Assembly (NCBI GenBank): GCA_963556255.1
Contig: OY744609.1
Coordinates: 11,129,014-11,193,013, forward strand
Reading direction: 5' to 3'
From: Allolobophora icterica
Taxonomy: Eukaryota; Annelida; Clitellata; Crassiclitellata; Lumbricidae
Length of the DNA stretch: 64,000 bases
The notes below the pieces were generated by a model, which saw only the letters and a program-made list of their open reading frames with translations, was not told the DNA's origin and searched no databases. Below are positions 36,501 through 49,899 of the stretch, one piece after another. The first letter of the stretch is position 1. Every line of letters begins with the position of its first letter. The position numbers were made by a program, and so were the translations under genes.

Positions 36501-37925
36501 TGACACACTGGAAAATCAAATTGAAATGTTTTCATTTTTTCACACATCACAAGTTACAGTAGAAAGTCATCACAACATCACATCTGGAGGCCCTATCAAA
36601 AGCCATCTTGTAACACGGTAATGTTATGACGAATGTGTTTTTACACCTGGATTAAATTTGGGACTCATTTTCCCGTCCCTGCATCAGAAATTACATAAAA
36701 ATAAAACATGTTAAATGGAGTTGCGATGCACGTAGACTGCAGTCCACATACCTATCAAATGCACATCTTAGCGTATATATAAAACGGGGAACTAGATTGC
36801 AAAACACTTGCTTACCTTGACCTGGCCGAGCAGTCGGTCAAGCAAACTGACTGCACGGGCAAATGTAACGGGACTATTGTTACAGAAGATGTTAAGAAGT
36901 CTCAGATTCGACACAACGGCATCACGGTGATTGGCGGAGACCACTCCGGCGTCCGTTGTCGTCCTAGGCACATTGTTATACACTGCAGGCTGCAAGCAAG
37001 TCAATTGCTTCAGAGCTAGGTCAATCTTTTGATAGAAAATATTCTTGGCCAGCAAGGCCTGAGCCTGAAACATAAAAACCAAGGTAACATCAGCATCAAC
37101 GTTTCAACTAGAATCATCCTGATTTTTAAGATCACCACAAAAAGCAACCTTCGTTTGATGCCTGTCATGTGTGTTAGAGTCAAGAGGTTAATAAGATGAA
37201 CAGTCAACCAAGAAGCTGGAGGTTCAACTACTTGCCAGGAGAGAACTTTCAAGATTTCTGTTACACTAATGCCCCCTACTGAACTCAGCTATAAGCAAGT
37301 ACACCATATGTACTGGTCACACAAAGATACAAATGGCAGGGACACTAGCACCTGTCGTACTATGCCAACACTATGAAACGGAAGTTGCTCTCCAGGCTAC
37401 TTTAAGGGGGTTCTCTTCTTCTTCAGCGCAATCAAGAGCAGATGCAGAGGGCAATCCAGCCATGCCCCATCTGAATTGGGGACATGCTGTTCAGTTGATC
37501 CCCAAAACTGGAAAGGGTAGCTTTGCTTACTAAATATGTAAAGTAAGAAAGGTCATCAGACATCTCGGAAATAAAAAAAGCGCAACGAAAAATCAGGAAA
37601 ACTATGAAAGGTCATCAAGATATACAGCCTTGCCCCACTTGGTACCCCGACCCCTGGTGGCAGTTGTGCATGTTCCCAATTAAATCCAACAAGTACATCA
37701 ACAGTCATGATATTAAAATTTAGAAAACCAACCGACACTAGGCCATTAAGCAGAACAGCAGCATACCTGAATGAGAAGCGCAGACTGACTTGCCGATTCA
37801 AAGTCCAGGCCGTCGTCAGTGGAGGTATCTAAGGCATCACCATCTATGAAGGGCCAGGAGATATGCTGCAGCTTGCCAATGATATGATTCATCTTCGAAC
37901 TGAATTCGCTGTCCTCTTGTCGCAT
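33580..37925 (-). CDS. CCNG: Cyclin G (atypical cyclin, CCNG1/2-like)
   Basis: Complete six-exon coding sequence: 37925-37767 (exon from acceptor at 37932), 37064-36816, 36477-36148, 35245-35138, 34404-34178 and 33709-33580. All junctions are AG/GT and in phase, giving 400 residues ending CLPKAP. The cyclin box covers roughly residues 98-200: SNLRLLNIF, FARAVSLLDRLLGQVK, FVATCCFYIAAKSQE, LLNTERLICETLQWNF and LTFLQLFYEI. The C-terminal part, LSWTISRRTLHKM...DLEPIMEDED, matches the WIVSRRT...LPTIPE motif peculiar to cyclin G, and the acidic stretch after it is more like CCNG2. The N terminus is longer than vertebrate cyclin G (about 300 residues). Known family members bind PP2A B' subunits and GAK and act in stress and cell-cycle arrest pathways. 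The start MRQEDSEF is the first ATG in its exon. A SINE occupies the first coding intron and a retro scrap the intron between 36148 and 35245. Confidence 0.88.
35590..35990 (+). mobile_element. Non-LTR scrap, (CATCAC)n and SINE tail in a cyclin G intron
   Basis: Reads VAGPRCWNSIPPSVHSS, a retrotransposon C-terminal block, then a tail and (CATCAC)n at about 35,816-35,857. 'agcttaagggactgctcttcttc' at 35,989 matches the 3' end of the local SINE family. Confidence 0.55.
37180..37430 (+). mobile_element. tRNA-derived SINE in cyclin G intron
   Basis: B-box-like GGAGGTTCAACTA, then 'gatttctgttacactaatgccccc', 'gaactcagctataagcaagtacac' and GGGGGTTCTCTTCTTCTTC. A diverged copy of the 6,355/9,085/10,081 family. 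Confidence 0.6.
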
Positions 37926-39897
37926 TCTGATACTGCAATGAACATAGCGTAACATCAAAGCATTGCAATTCCAGTGGTAATGTAATATAATAGTAGTTGT
38001 AACTGTGCACAGTTTTGCAGCACTTCTGCAAGAAAACTCAGACATGCTTTTGACCAAACAACACAAGACCAGATATGAGCAGTATGGTCTTTCCCCTACA
38101 ACACAGACGATGAAAGGTTTAGTTGCTCATGCAGCAGCCTGTTATTAAATGAAAGATCAATCATGACAAAGCTTCCATGTTGCATTTTCAATGACTAGCA
38201 TCAAGGTAATGCAACAGCAATGTACTGCAATACTGCAAGAAGTGATTTCAACAGCACTGAGCACCTTGGCCTTGACATTATGAATCTGAGCTGATTTTGC
38301 TAAATATAGGTAGTTCAACTAAGCCCAACTGCTCCTTACTCTGATCAGTAGGAAATCCAATTTAGCAAAACATTTGCATGGCAAAACACCTGGTGTCTCT
38401 GGAACACAACTGCTTGCTAGAGTCACCCTTAAAAACAACTGTTGGACTTACCTCCTGTTTTATAATGTCACTATATATTGATCTCCAGGCTAGCTGAAAT
38501 ATTTGTTCAAAACAGCCACTCGATGTCTAATTTATTTGAGACACAGTACTTCAAACATCGATGTCGTGGTTCACAACTTAAGAACTCCCTGAACTCATTG
38601 ACAGCAAGTACCCATAATGATTAACAGCACACACAATTTCAACAACTACTTGTCCTTTAAACCTTCAAGCACGAGCCTTTAATGTCTGCAAATTAAGGTT
38701 AACTGTTAATTATAGATCACTGTAACAAATAAATGCCACCTCAGACTGTCTGGAACGAAGGTCACCTTTAGCACAATGATGTCACATATTGTAATTATAT
38801 TAATACAATGCCACTTAGATATTAATATAATGTTAGCAGGATTGCACTGATGTACTAAAATGTCGTCATTCAAGACAATACCGCAGCAGCCAACAACAAA
38901 ATCAACGCTTTAAAGCAATATACTTCAAAACATGATCATTTACAAAAACAAAAAGGTAGCATCCTGCTTCTGATTTCTCTCACATGCTGCAAATCCTAGA
39001 GCCGATAATTAAAACAAGAAAATTTATAAGCCAATAAATATGGCAATTCATTAGCTGGCCCAATGAGATGCATGGCAATAGCATAGTTTGGTTCAACAAG
39101 GAAAAATTCAATGCATAGTTCACCAAAAAAAACGAGAGAGAGAGAGAGCCCTTTCAGCAGAAGCTTAAATACAACAGCAATCAATATCCATATAACTTTT
39201 TAAGTTCAATAAGAGGAGATGCAAGTTAGCTCATTTTTCATTCTATCATCATATGACTGCTTAAAGCCAAGTTAAACTACTTCAATTTTTAAAGCAATTA
39301 TGTCACAAAAGCTCATAGACAACTCACTAAGATCCGCAACTCCGCATGACCTAGTCCAGTTGATCAATACACAACTTAGGCCACACAGCTGAATCCTATT
39401 TAGTACTAAAATCAAAAGTGCTAATAAAATCTGCATAAAACGTTTACTAAAGCGACTGATCAAACTATATACTCAGTTAATCTTGATTACTGAGAGCAAC
39501 GTCCGTAACTAAACTCCTCGATTTTCTGGAGTCTTCGATTGAGCGCACTGCCTTCAAGCCGAATAAACGACGCAACAGAACGCATATCGCATCAAAAATC
39601 TAAAAACTACTGTTCTACGAATGCTTAAGCACCAATACCCAATCAAGTATTTTCTTAGATGATCCACACAGTTTTAAACAATTAAATGCGCAATGCTATC
39701 GCAGATTTCTAATGAGTAGGATGTAAAATCCTTTAAAACCACAAATGAATCCAGGTCATGATGGCGTCATTTAATCGCCATCGGACAGTACGCCTTTCAG
39801 CAGGTCTCTTTTGCGCAGTATTTTGAGGCGCATTCCTTAAACAAATCGCACACAAATCACCCGCACTACATCCAGAAGTGAAATGTTAGATACTTAC

Positions 39898-39960
39898 CGA
39901 TCTCTTGGTGGATTTTATCGTCTAAATTTCTATAAAATGGCGATTTCAGCCGACATCTTT
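39898..39960 (-). other. CCNG: Candidate 5' UTR exon of cyclin G
   Basis: Minus strand ends AGAGATCG|GTAAGTATC at 39,898, a near-perfect donor. Upstream, ATG at 39,956 opens a nine-codon frame (MSAEIAIL then stop), so if the transcript starts further upstream it carries a short uORF. The link to coding exon 37,932 is inferred from position and strand. Confidence 0.4.
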
Positions 39961-40019
39961 CACCTCTCTCGCAATGAGACGCCGACCTAACTAAATCAGT
40001 GCCGTACCAATCCGCCGAA

Positions 40020-40514
40020 TAACATAGGTCCGTCCATAGTTTGCATAAATAAATTAGTTCAGAGCTTCTTTATTATAAAATGCACAGGCAACCGTTAATA
40101 TTTATCACAAACCCATATGAAACTGGAAAATGTTTAATTAATGTGCACATATTCTGTTTTATCGCTATTTGCCGTCCCAAATTCGCGAATTAATACTTAG
40201 GTGTAGACACTAGCGGCTAAAAATAGATTACCTCGACAGCACAAATATTTACCAACAACATCACGGAAGCAACAAAAGCGCACCCGGTTTAGAGACCACT
40301 CGCTTTAAAAATTCAAGATAACGGCTTATCGCGAGATATCAAACATTAGCTTAGCCCTAATACCGATTGAAAAACGCTAAACTATACGTTAGTACAAACA
40401 ATAATTCTAATCGGAAACCCGACTATTTACCTCATGCGGTGCGACTTTCTTTTTCACCAGCAGGACGCGTTTTCTTCGTCGATCCACTTTGCTGTAGAAC
40501 GCTAACCTGTAGTC

Positions 40515-40593
<79 letters not shown>

Positions 40594-41150
40594 CGGCGCG
40601 TATATGAATAGTATATATATATATCCTATGTAGTATATATATATATATAGTGATATATATCCTAAAAATAGATCCGCTTGTATATCGGCACCCAGGGCAG
40701 CGGGTTGTTTGGCACGGGCTTGTTTGGCGCACTGCGATTCGTCAGAGGGCTGCAGCGTACCGCGCGTTGGACGTTTGTGGACCAAAACCTATATGAACGC
40801 TGCATGTAATTGTTGTTCCGCGAAGAAATTAAAAACTAGTCTTGTGCCTCGTTTACGCAGACATAAACACATTCTAGCGCCGCGGATAAAGCTCCTCCGT
40901 GCTGCTACGGAGGCAGACCTACGTGCTAGAGCCAGGAATTTGCTGCGGGACTAATTGCCAGAGATGCCTACGTGACTGCTTATGCTATATAGGCAATCCT
41001 ATGCAAATGTTAAGCACAGTGGAATGTCATGTAAATCTACGAAATTTTCTGGCCTACGTGACTATACAGTGCAACTGTTTTTAATCATTTAATGTAATGT
41101 AAATGTACAACAATCTCGGTGTCACAAAATCTGCGTCCGGAAGAGTTATA
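40020..41150. other. Intergenic sequence between cyclin G and the hAT element
   Basis: Contains (TA)n/(TATG)n at 40,517-40,665. 'ctcgtttacgcagacataaacac...ctagcgccgcggataaagctcctccgtgctgctacggag' near 40,850 looks repeat-derived. No gene recognised. Confidence 0.4.
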
Positions 41151-41596
41151 GTTACAGCCAGTCTTGTTGTCAAGACCTTAAACCTCAAGACCAAGACCAA
41201 GACCAAGACCTTGAACCTCAAGACCAAGACCAAGACCAAGACCTTGAACCTCGAGACCAAGACCAAGACCAAGACTTTGAACCTCGAGACCAAGACCAAG
41301 ACCAAGACCTTGAACCTCAAGACCAAGACCAAGACCAAGACCCAAAAAATCGCCATCAGGTCAAGACTTCTAAAAATTGTAAAGTCGTAATATTCGTTAT
41401 TTTAATGAAAACATGAGTCTTTCAGGGCATTTTTTAACATGTTGACTGGTGGGGAAATTCCCCACCAGCCCTCTCGAATTCCCCACCAGTCCTTGCCCTT
41501 TTCCCCACCAGTGAATTTGCCCTTTTTAGTCCCAAATAATAATTTATTTTCATTTGTGTGACTTTATGCATATGATATACTGTAAATGCAAAACAC

Positions 41597-41757
41597 AGCA
41601 GACGTGAGATCTTTATAATTTATATTTCTTTGGTCACCAATAGTCTGCCACAGCAGACGTGAAATCTTTATTATTTATATTTCTTTGGTCACCATAGTCT
41701 GCCACAGTAAACGTGAAATCTTTGAAACTTATATTTCTTTGGTCACCAGTAGTCTGC
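41597..41757. repeat. Three ~55-bp tandem repeats inside hAT element 1
   Basis: Each reads 'cacagcagacgtgaaatcttt' then 'atatttctttggtcaccagtagtctgc', with small differences. Confidence 0.85.
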
Positions 41758-41938
41758 TCTTTGCTGTTATTTACGTCTTCTGTGTGTTGATATTTCTAAT
41801 TTTTTTCATTTAAAAGCGAAAACTAAACATAAACTAAACCGTAAAACTGAGTTTTGGTTAGTGGTTACGATAAAGCTAATCTCTTGGGATTGGGATTTAT
41901 CCAATTTACGCAAGAATAATATTGGTTAAATTACAAGC

Positions 41939-43120
41939 ATGCCGAGTACAGAAAGAATCAAGAAAAGAAAAGCAGATTTGCTTTTGGATAGCGCTAAGAA
42001 ATGTCAAAAGCTTTCAGATTTATTTGGCCAAACTCGACAGCAAACAATTACAACCAGTCTGCCAACAACCAATCAGGCAACAACAGTTAGGCCTACTGAT
42101 TTTTAACCTGTGCGAATAAAGAACCAAGTCAATCGTTAGCCTAACTGTTGCGAGTCAGGCAGCAAGCGATCGAGTGCGAATCATCAATTGTAGCAAATGA
42201 TGTAGCAAATGCAGCGAGTCAATCGTCAATGATTTTTGTGAGTCTGGATGCTATTCCATCGTCAAGTAGGCCTAAGTCTTTAACACGTGTCAACGAACTT
42301 ATTCAACTTAACAAAGGAGGTTTGTCAACTGGCATAGTCAACCGACAAGTTTGACATCAGTTAAGCGATGTAAAGTTCAGAACAAAAGAAACAGTGTTTC
42401 TTTTTACAAAGGAATAAAACTAGACTTGAATAGTTTATTAAAGAACAACAACGAACTAGAGATATTTAACGCAACTAAAGATTCAAAGAAGCGTGTGCGT
42501 GTGTCTTGTAAATTGTGTCTTCAGTACACAGATGAGGCTAAACAAACAGTATTTAAGAAGCGGCACTGTGCCCATTGCAATAGGTGTCAGAGCTAATAGT
42601 GAAGATCGTTTAAAGTTAATAGTAGATCATTTGCAATCTGAAGCGCACAATGCCGTTAAAGATCGAGATAAACTGCATAAGGAATGGGAGAAGGGAAACG
42701 ATAAGCATCCTAGGCTTAAAATCTTGAAAACTCATAAAGCCACATATTTTCGTACATCGAAGAATAAGACGAATTTGCTGCGTTCTGAGCTCAAAGATGC
42801 CAAACAGTTTCCTCAACATCATGAAGAACGTTTCGCTCAGCATCAGGTACAATTGATGCGATAGCCTATTGAGTAACATTCATGGCTGCAAGGCTGTGTG
42901 GAATAAACTAGAGCAAAATGGGGACTGTAAAGAGAAGACTGAAGCTCGAGGTTTCACAAAGACTTGGAGTGACAGACAAATTTGGATAATAGACGATATC
43001 TTGGATGTATACCAAACTTTACAGAAACAATTTCAGCGAGATGATCTTGTCCTTTGTGACATACTGACATGCAGAGATGGCACTCTTAGGAAGCTTCAAC
43101 TGACGAAGAATGGACCGTAA
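41939..43120 (+). pseudogene. Degenerate hAT transposase remnant
   Basis: Pieces in several frames: MPSTERIKKRKADLLLDSAK...LSDLFGQ (41,939-42,109); a BED/TTF-like zinc-finger piece VSCKLCLQYTDEAKQ...KRHCAHCN near 42,510-42,590; after a frameshift VRANSEDRLKLIVDHLQSEAH; then QIWIIDDILDVYQTLQKQFQRDD and LVLCDILTCRDGTLRKLQL to a stop at 43,118. These resemble the N-terminal two-thirds of ZMYM6/C17orf113-type hAT proteins. The C-terminal dimerisation region is missing and frames are broken, so the element cannot supply its own transposase. Confidence 0.7.
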
Positions 43121-44384
43121 ACAGAAACTGGGTGTACTAAATGTTTCTTGTTTATTAGACAATTATATAATAATAATAAATATTAAATTAATATTAAATT
43201 AAACTATGATATTAAATAATAAATTAAATAATATAAAATATTATAATAAATAAATTATTAGTAATTATCCCTGTGGCCCACAGCTCAGAAAGGTTTTTCT
43301 GATTCAGTGCTTTTTGACTTAAAATTACGCGCGAAAAATGCCCTTTTTCAAAATTCCCCACCAGTGAAAATTTCTTTAAAAATCCCCTGGAGTCTTTTAT
43401 TTTATTTTAGAAAATTAACTTTAAATGCAAACTGCAGAGAAATCCGAATTTTTATTCAAAAGTCCTTCATGCAAACTCTTATACCAAATGCCTTTTGTAT
43501 TTTATAAAAACCAATTCGCTCAGAATTTTCTGACCAAGATGTGCCTGGTGGGCCTCATAAAAATTCCGCCATGTGAAAAAATACGTTCTACAGGACCGGT
43601 GCTGAAGTCGCTGACACACACACAGTAGCTTTTCAAGCACTAGATGTAAATGTACAGATAGTGAGTCCTTTTGAAATCTTCCCATGGTTTATCTGATACA
43701 GAATAACTGTTGCTGCTGCCAATGGGTTTCCTGACCAACATGACTTGTATCCATCCATAGATATTGGTCGTATGATGCAAGCAGGCTTGATACAGAATTC
43801 TTGAGTTCTGTTAAATGACTGTTCATATTAACAGCCTGTCTTGGTCTTGGTCTTGCGAGACCAAGACCAAGACTTTGAACCTCAAGACCAAGACCAAGAC
43901 CAAGACCTTGAACCTCAAGACCAAGACCAAGACCAAGACCTTGAACCTCAAGACCAAGACCAAGACTTTAAAAAACGAACTCGAGTGCACTCGAGACCAA
44001 GACCTTGGTCTCGAGGACAACAAGACTGGTTACAGCTTGGTATATAGGCCTATAGGCCTACGCTATAGGCTATATTTTGTATAGGCCTAGTAGGCCTATC
44101 ATCTTCCATCCACTTCTTTGTACTCAGATGGTGCCAGCCCCAAGCTTGAAAAAAAGGAGGGGACGTCAACGGTCCTAGCAGCCATATTTAAGATGTCGTT
44201 AAACACGGAAAACTCTCCATCTCCGAAAGTTTCAAGCTTTGTCTTTGGAATCGTCCACCACAAAGTGGCCGACTCGCTAACTCTCTACCAACGTTTAAAT
44301 CACTAATCACGACTTGCTTCATGACTCTGGCGGTCTGGCCTTTGCATTTAAATTATAAACAACATCCACCGTAGTCGTCTGACT

Positions 44385-44540
44385 GTCTGTCTGCCTGTCT
44401 TACCCTTTGGGTCTTGAACTGGAATCGATTTTGACCCTGCCTGCCTATCGATTTTGTTTTGACTAAGCACCTGTGAAAAGCTGGTTCCTGCGACTTCGCT
44501 TTTTTTAGGGCGCTGTAGAAATGTGATATTACGATCACGC
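44385..44540 (+). mobile_element. Non-LTR element 3' end, second copy of the 13,735 family
   Basis: 'cctatcgattttgttttgactaagcacctgtgaaaagctggttcctgcgacttcgc' and 'gcgctgtagaaatgtgatattacga' align with 13,790-13,900. Confidence 0.6.
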
Positions 44541-44557
44541 TTGCTCTAGGTGTAGGC

Positions 44558-44846
44558 CAGTGGCGAATCCAGAGGGGGCGATTGGGGCGATCGCCCCCCC
44601 CCCTAAGAGTCCAATAATTTTTTTTATATTTAAAATTAAAAAATTTGATATACTGTAGTGTACTACAGGATAAATGTCATGTGATTATTGTTACGCATGT
44701 ACAGCGCCGGACTTCAGTTTGAATATTACTTCTACACGCCCTTGCTTTAATCATGCTTTCAACTTGATAAGTAATTTTAATTCCTTTGACCTTGGACGTC
44801 CATGAAATCCCCCCCCCCGTAAAGTAAAAGTCTAGATCCGCCCCTG
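44558..44846. mobile_element. 289-bp hAT MITE with 8-bp target duplication
   Basis: Ends CAGTGGCGAATCCAGA and TCTAGATCCGCCCCTG; flanked by GTGTAGGC at 44,550-44,557 and 44,847-44,854. GATTGGGGCGATCGCCCCCC near the left end is a strong palindrome. Confidence 0.9.
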
Positions 44847-44932
44847 GTGTAGGCTAACTTTGTTTTGTGGCGGTGTGATCCGGTGACCACCACGTTTAAA
44901 AGAGGTGGTGAGTCTGGTGACAGTCGACCACC

Positions 44933-45072
44933 ACTGGCGTAAACTTGTCCAAAATATTGGGGGTTGGGGGTTGGGGCATTTGGTTATTCATTCTACACTT
45001 GTTGGGTGTACAGTCCATCTCAATTATTGGGGGCACGTACCCCGGCTGCCTCCCCCAGAGTCTACGCCTATG
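44933..45072. mobile_element. Short MITE, CACTGGCGTAAAC type
   Basis: Begins CACTGGCGTAAACTTGTCC and ends AGAGTCTACGCCTATG, a loose inverted repeat. Related left end at 48,376 and right end at 58,090. No clear target duplication. Confidence 0.5.
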
Positions 45073-45905
45073 GTCAGTTGGTCACCACCACGTTTTCGAC
45101 TTGTGTGAAATATTTTGTGACATGACAGCGTTAGTTTGGTTTGACGCAAGTTCAAGCAATGGCAAGTAGGCCTAACTCATTCATTCATTCGTAAATTTAT
45201 ATAGCGCCACTTCAAGGGAACTACTCAGAGGCGCTCGCTAACTGCTGTGTGTTCAGGCCCGTAGCCAGACTTAGATTGAAGAGAAGCAACTCCGGGAGAC
45301 ATTCATTGCAGGTGCATAGTGGCGTTAACAATCAAGCTTCACAGACCATTAGCAAAAAGCAAGAGGATGCAACTGCCTCCTCTTGCTTTTTGCTAATGGA
45401 AGGGTGAACGGAAGGGAGGGGATGGGAGACAGAAGGGGATTGTGACCCCGCTTTTTGGTAAAAATCACGACCTTGACGATCGCATGTATACATGTGCACA
45501 CGATTGCAGTAGGCTATACATGACCCGAGGTTCGCGTCCCGATGATGGCTTATTTCAGAGATTTGAACCTCGGGCTATAGCACGGTCCGTACACGGGGAC
45601 CTTCAATGGCGCCGCACCCATTCAGACTGGCAGCGGCGGTGAAGGATCTCTCCGGATCAGTTCACCGAAATGAACAGGGTACGTCAGGTTAAACGGTCGC
45701 AATAGAAATGTGTTACATGGTTATTTATTTACTTACGCCATCTTGGCCCCCTAGCGAACGTCTTATAGATTCAGAGCTACCGACCGCGCGAGCATATAGG
45801 CTAAGTGCTTTAAATAAATCAAAATAACCATAGCTGTTTTTTAAGTATTTCCTCGTTGCAGTTTTCCGTAGCCTTTCACCTCAGTGCCGGGGATTCGATT
45901 CTTAG
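45073..45905. other. Intergenic sequence left of the segmental duplication
   Basis: Includes a retro-tail head (TTATATAGCGCCACTTC at 45,198) and a perfect 22-bp-arm hairpin at 45,346-45,399. No gene recognised. Confidence 0.45.
45346..45399. repeat. Perfect hairpin, 22-bp arms, 10-nt loop
   Basis: CCATTAGCAAAAAGCAAGAG... pairs exactly with its complement at 45,378-45,399 across the loop TGCAACTGCC. Confidence 0.9.
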
Positions 45906-47492
45906 TACACGACCATGACACGACGTTCATGGGCATCCGGAGGGCCAAGGGTTTTCTCCCTCCAGGCAAAAGGACATGTGATTTTTAGAAAGCATGTGAA
46001 ATGACAGCATTATTATAAAGGAGCACATGACCGCTTTAACAGCCTTGCAACTGGACTCGGACGTTCGTACTACCCTTTGGACAACCGCTCTTAAACGACG
46101 CAGCGCTCGTGAGTAAGCTCGTGCCCCTGCGCTTAGCTTTCGAGCTCCTATAAAAGACATACTAAAAGGGTTTAATGGTACCAAGTGAGAAGAGACAGAA
46201 ACAGTGTTTTCACGCGATTGGAGGTAGGCCTAATCACAGAGATTTCTTTTAAACTTTCTTACTTTCTAGGCAATATAAATTAAATGCAAACTAACAAAAT
46301 ATTTTTTTATTATTACGCATATATTTGTTCCTAATGTTTTGCGTCACAGTGTAAAATGTTTAGAACTGTCCAACCGAGTTTGTGTTACTGCATTTTAAAA
46401 TTTCTCACTATAACAATGTCATGTTCTCGCTTTCTTATAGGCCTAGGCTCTGTTCCTACAGTGCACTCAAGTTACTGCGCCTGTATTTATCTTGATTTTT
46501 CTATACCTTTGATTGTATATTTTTATTCCTCGCTCACAGCAATTTCTGTAATGAATAGAACGAAGTCGGCATTCATGAAAACCTACAAGACAGTCAATCA
46601 GAGGGAAAAACAATTCTGATTCCTTTTATCGTTTGAGGTGCGATCAGTGTGACTCCCGAAAAACTTAACTTGTTAACTCCAGTAAATCAATATTACCTGA
46701 ATAATAAATAAGAGGCCGTTCTGAGAACCGCATCGGCAGGGTGAGAATTGTCGGGGGGTTGAGGGTTCAACCCCAGTCTTCCTTATAGGACCCACAGTTG
46801 TCTTCATTCACACCCCATGGGGTCGTTTCCAACCCCTCGGGCCCCTATATATGTTAGCATTTTCCTTCACAATTCACCTAGTGGGTTACTATTAAAGTAA
46901 CATTCTGGTTTACTGTGAGATTTGTGACCACGTTAATTGTAACTCATAAATTTGGTTATGTCACCGCTGTAAGTAATTTAAGCTTTCTGTTGCATTTTTG
47001 AATTTTCTTAGTTTGCAAAGAACGGATAAAAGATTCAATTCCACATGGATAACTCATCAAAGTCTAACTCCTCCCCCCAGTCTTTTTTCTACAATTCTCA
47101 CACTGCACATCGGGTATTTCAAACCCAAGTTGATAGACTTGTAGGGACTGTGGAAGTCTACGGAGTTTTAAGGGGAGGAGAGTAAGATGCGACGTACCGA
47201 TAGAGAAAAGACACCGAGTCAGATCTAGAGATTAGTCAGAACTTGAGAAGCACCGCTTCTATAGAGATGAGAAACCGACTCGAGCGTTTCTGGCGAGGTT
47301 AAGAATCGTGCAATATGTGACATCAGTTAATTGGTGCATCTATTGGCCATGGGAGAAACACGCCTTTCAGCACGGGTTCGTCTTCCAAATTTTGAGGCTA
47401 CGATTGCGATTAGAATTGTATGAATGTTAATTCTGTGATAAATAATTATTGTCATCGTTCTAGAAAGATAAAAAAACAGTTAACGCTTGGAA

Positions 47493-49376
<1,884 letters not shown>

Positions 49377-49548
49377 TTTATGAATTCTATCAGCAATCCT
49401 GACTCATGAGGCCAGATGCAACAGTACATGCTTGTTTATTTCGTCTTTTTCGCTGAATTATGGTACAATTTACAACTCATTACAATCTGTATACTTACTT
49501 ACAAACAGTCTGTATAAAGTATAAACGCTGAAGACACTGTACCGGAAA

Positions 49549-49554
49549 AATAAA
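49549..49554 (+). terminator. Polyadenylation signal of EF-hand copy A
   Basis: AATAAA 173 bases after the stop, in a conserved block ('gaagacactgtaccgg...aaagcgttat'). Copy B has AAAAAA at the aligned position. Confidence 0.6.
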
Positions 49555-49680
49555 GAGGAAAGCGTTATTAATGTCAGTGGATTTGTGTTGTTCATGTTGC
49601 CCTGCATGATTACGACTTGTTTAAATATTTTTGGACACACTAAATTCATTCATTTAAGAACTTACTTCAACTGACGTACC

Positions 49681-49899
49681 CAGGGACGGCGATCCCGGGG
49701 GTCGAAGGGACAAGACCCCTCACCTTTAACAATGGAGGGCACACAGTAGACATTCCCCCCGAATTTTGAAGAAACACCAAAAAACGGTCAAAAATTTGTT
49801 GACCTCTTTTTTGACCAGATTAGTTGAAAACCGTCTTTTGAAAACCAGATCAGTTTAAAAGTGTCCCCCTCCACCGGTCAAACAAGATCGCCGCCTCTG
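49681..49899. mobile_element. MITE, GGCGGCGATC family, copy 2 (reversed)
   Basis: Ends CAGGGACGGCGATC and GATCGCCGCCTCTG. Flanks GACGTACC (49,673-49,680) and CACGTACC (49,900-49,907) agree at 7 of 8 bases. The segmental copy B is empty at this site ('cttcaactcacgcaccaaacg' near 61,785), confirming the insertion. Confidence 0.85.

Larger units (their letters stand above)
41159..44028 (+). mobile_element. 2,870-bp hAT transposon with minisatellite arms (element 1)
   Basis: Ends CAGTCTTGTTGTC and GACAACAAGACTG (13-bp perfect inverted repeat); flanked by GTTACAGC at 41,151-41,158 and 44,029-44,036. Both arms (about 41,171-41,342 and 43,842-44,012) are arrays of 27-33 bp units built from the hexamer CAAGAC plus CTTGAACCTC. 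The interior holds a decayed hAT transposase, a triplicated ~55-bp repeat at 41,597-41,757 and TTCCCCACCAG motifs. 8-bp duplications and CAG termini are hAT traits. Confidence 0.92.

Noticed and set aside
46725..46800. tRNA-like piece with GGGTTCAACCCC (also at 56,325)
   Set aside because: The B-box-like arm is clear but I could not place an acceptor stem or a good A box; duplicated only because it lies in the segmental duplication.
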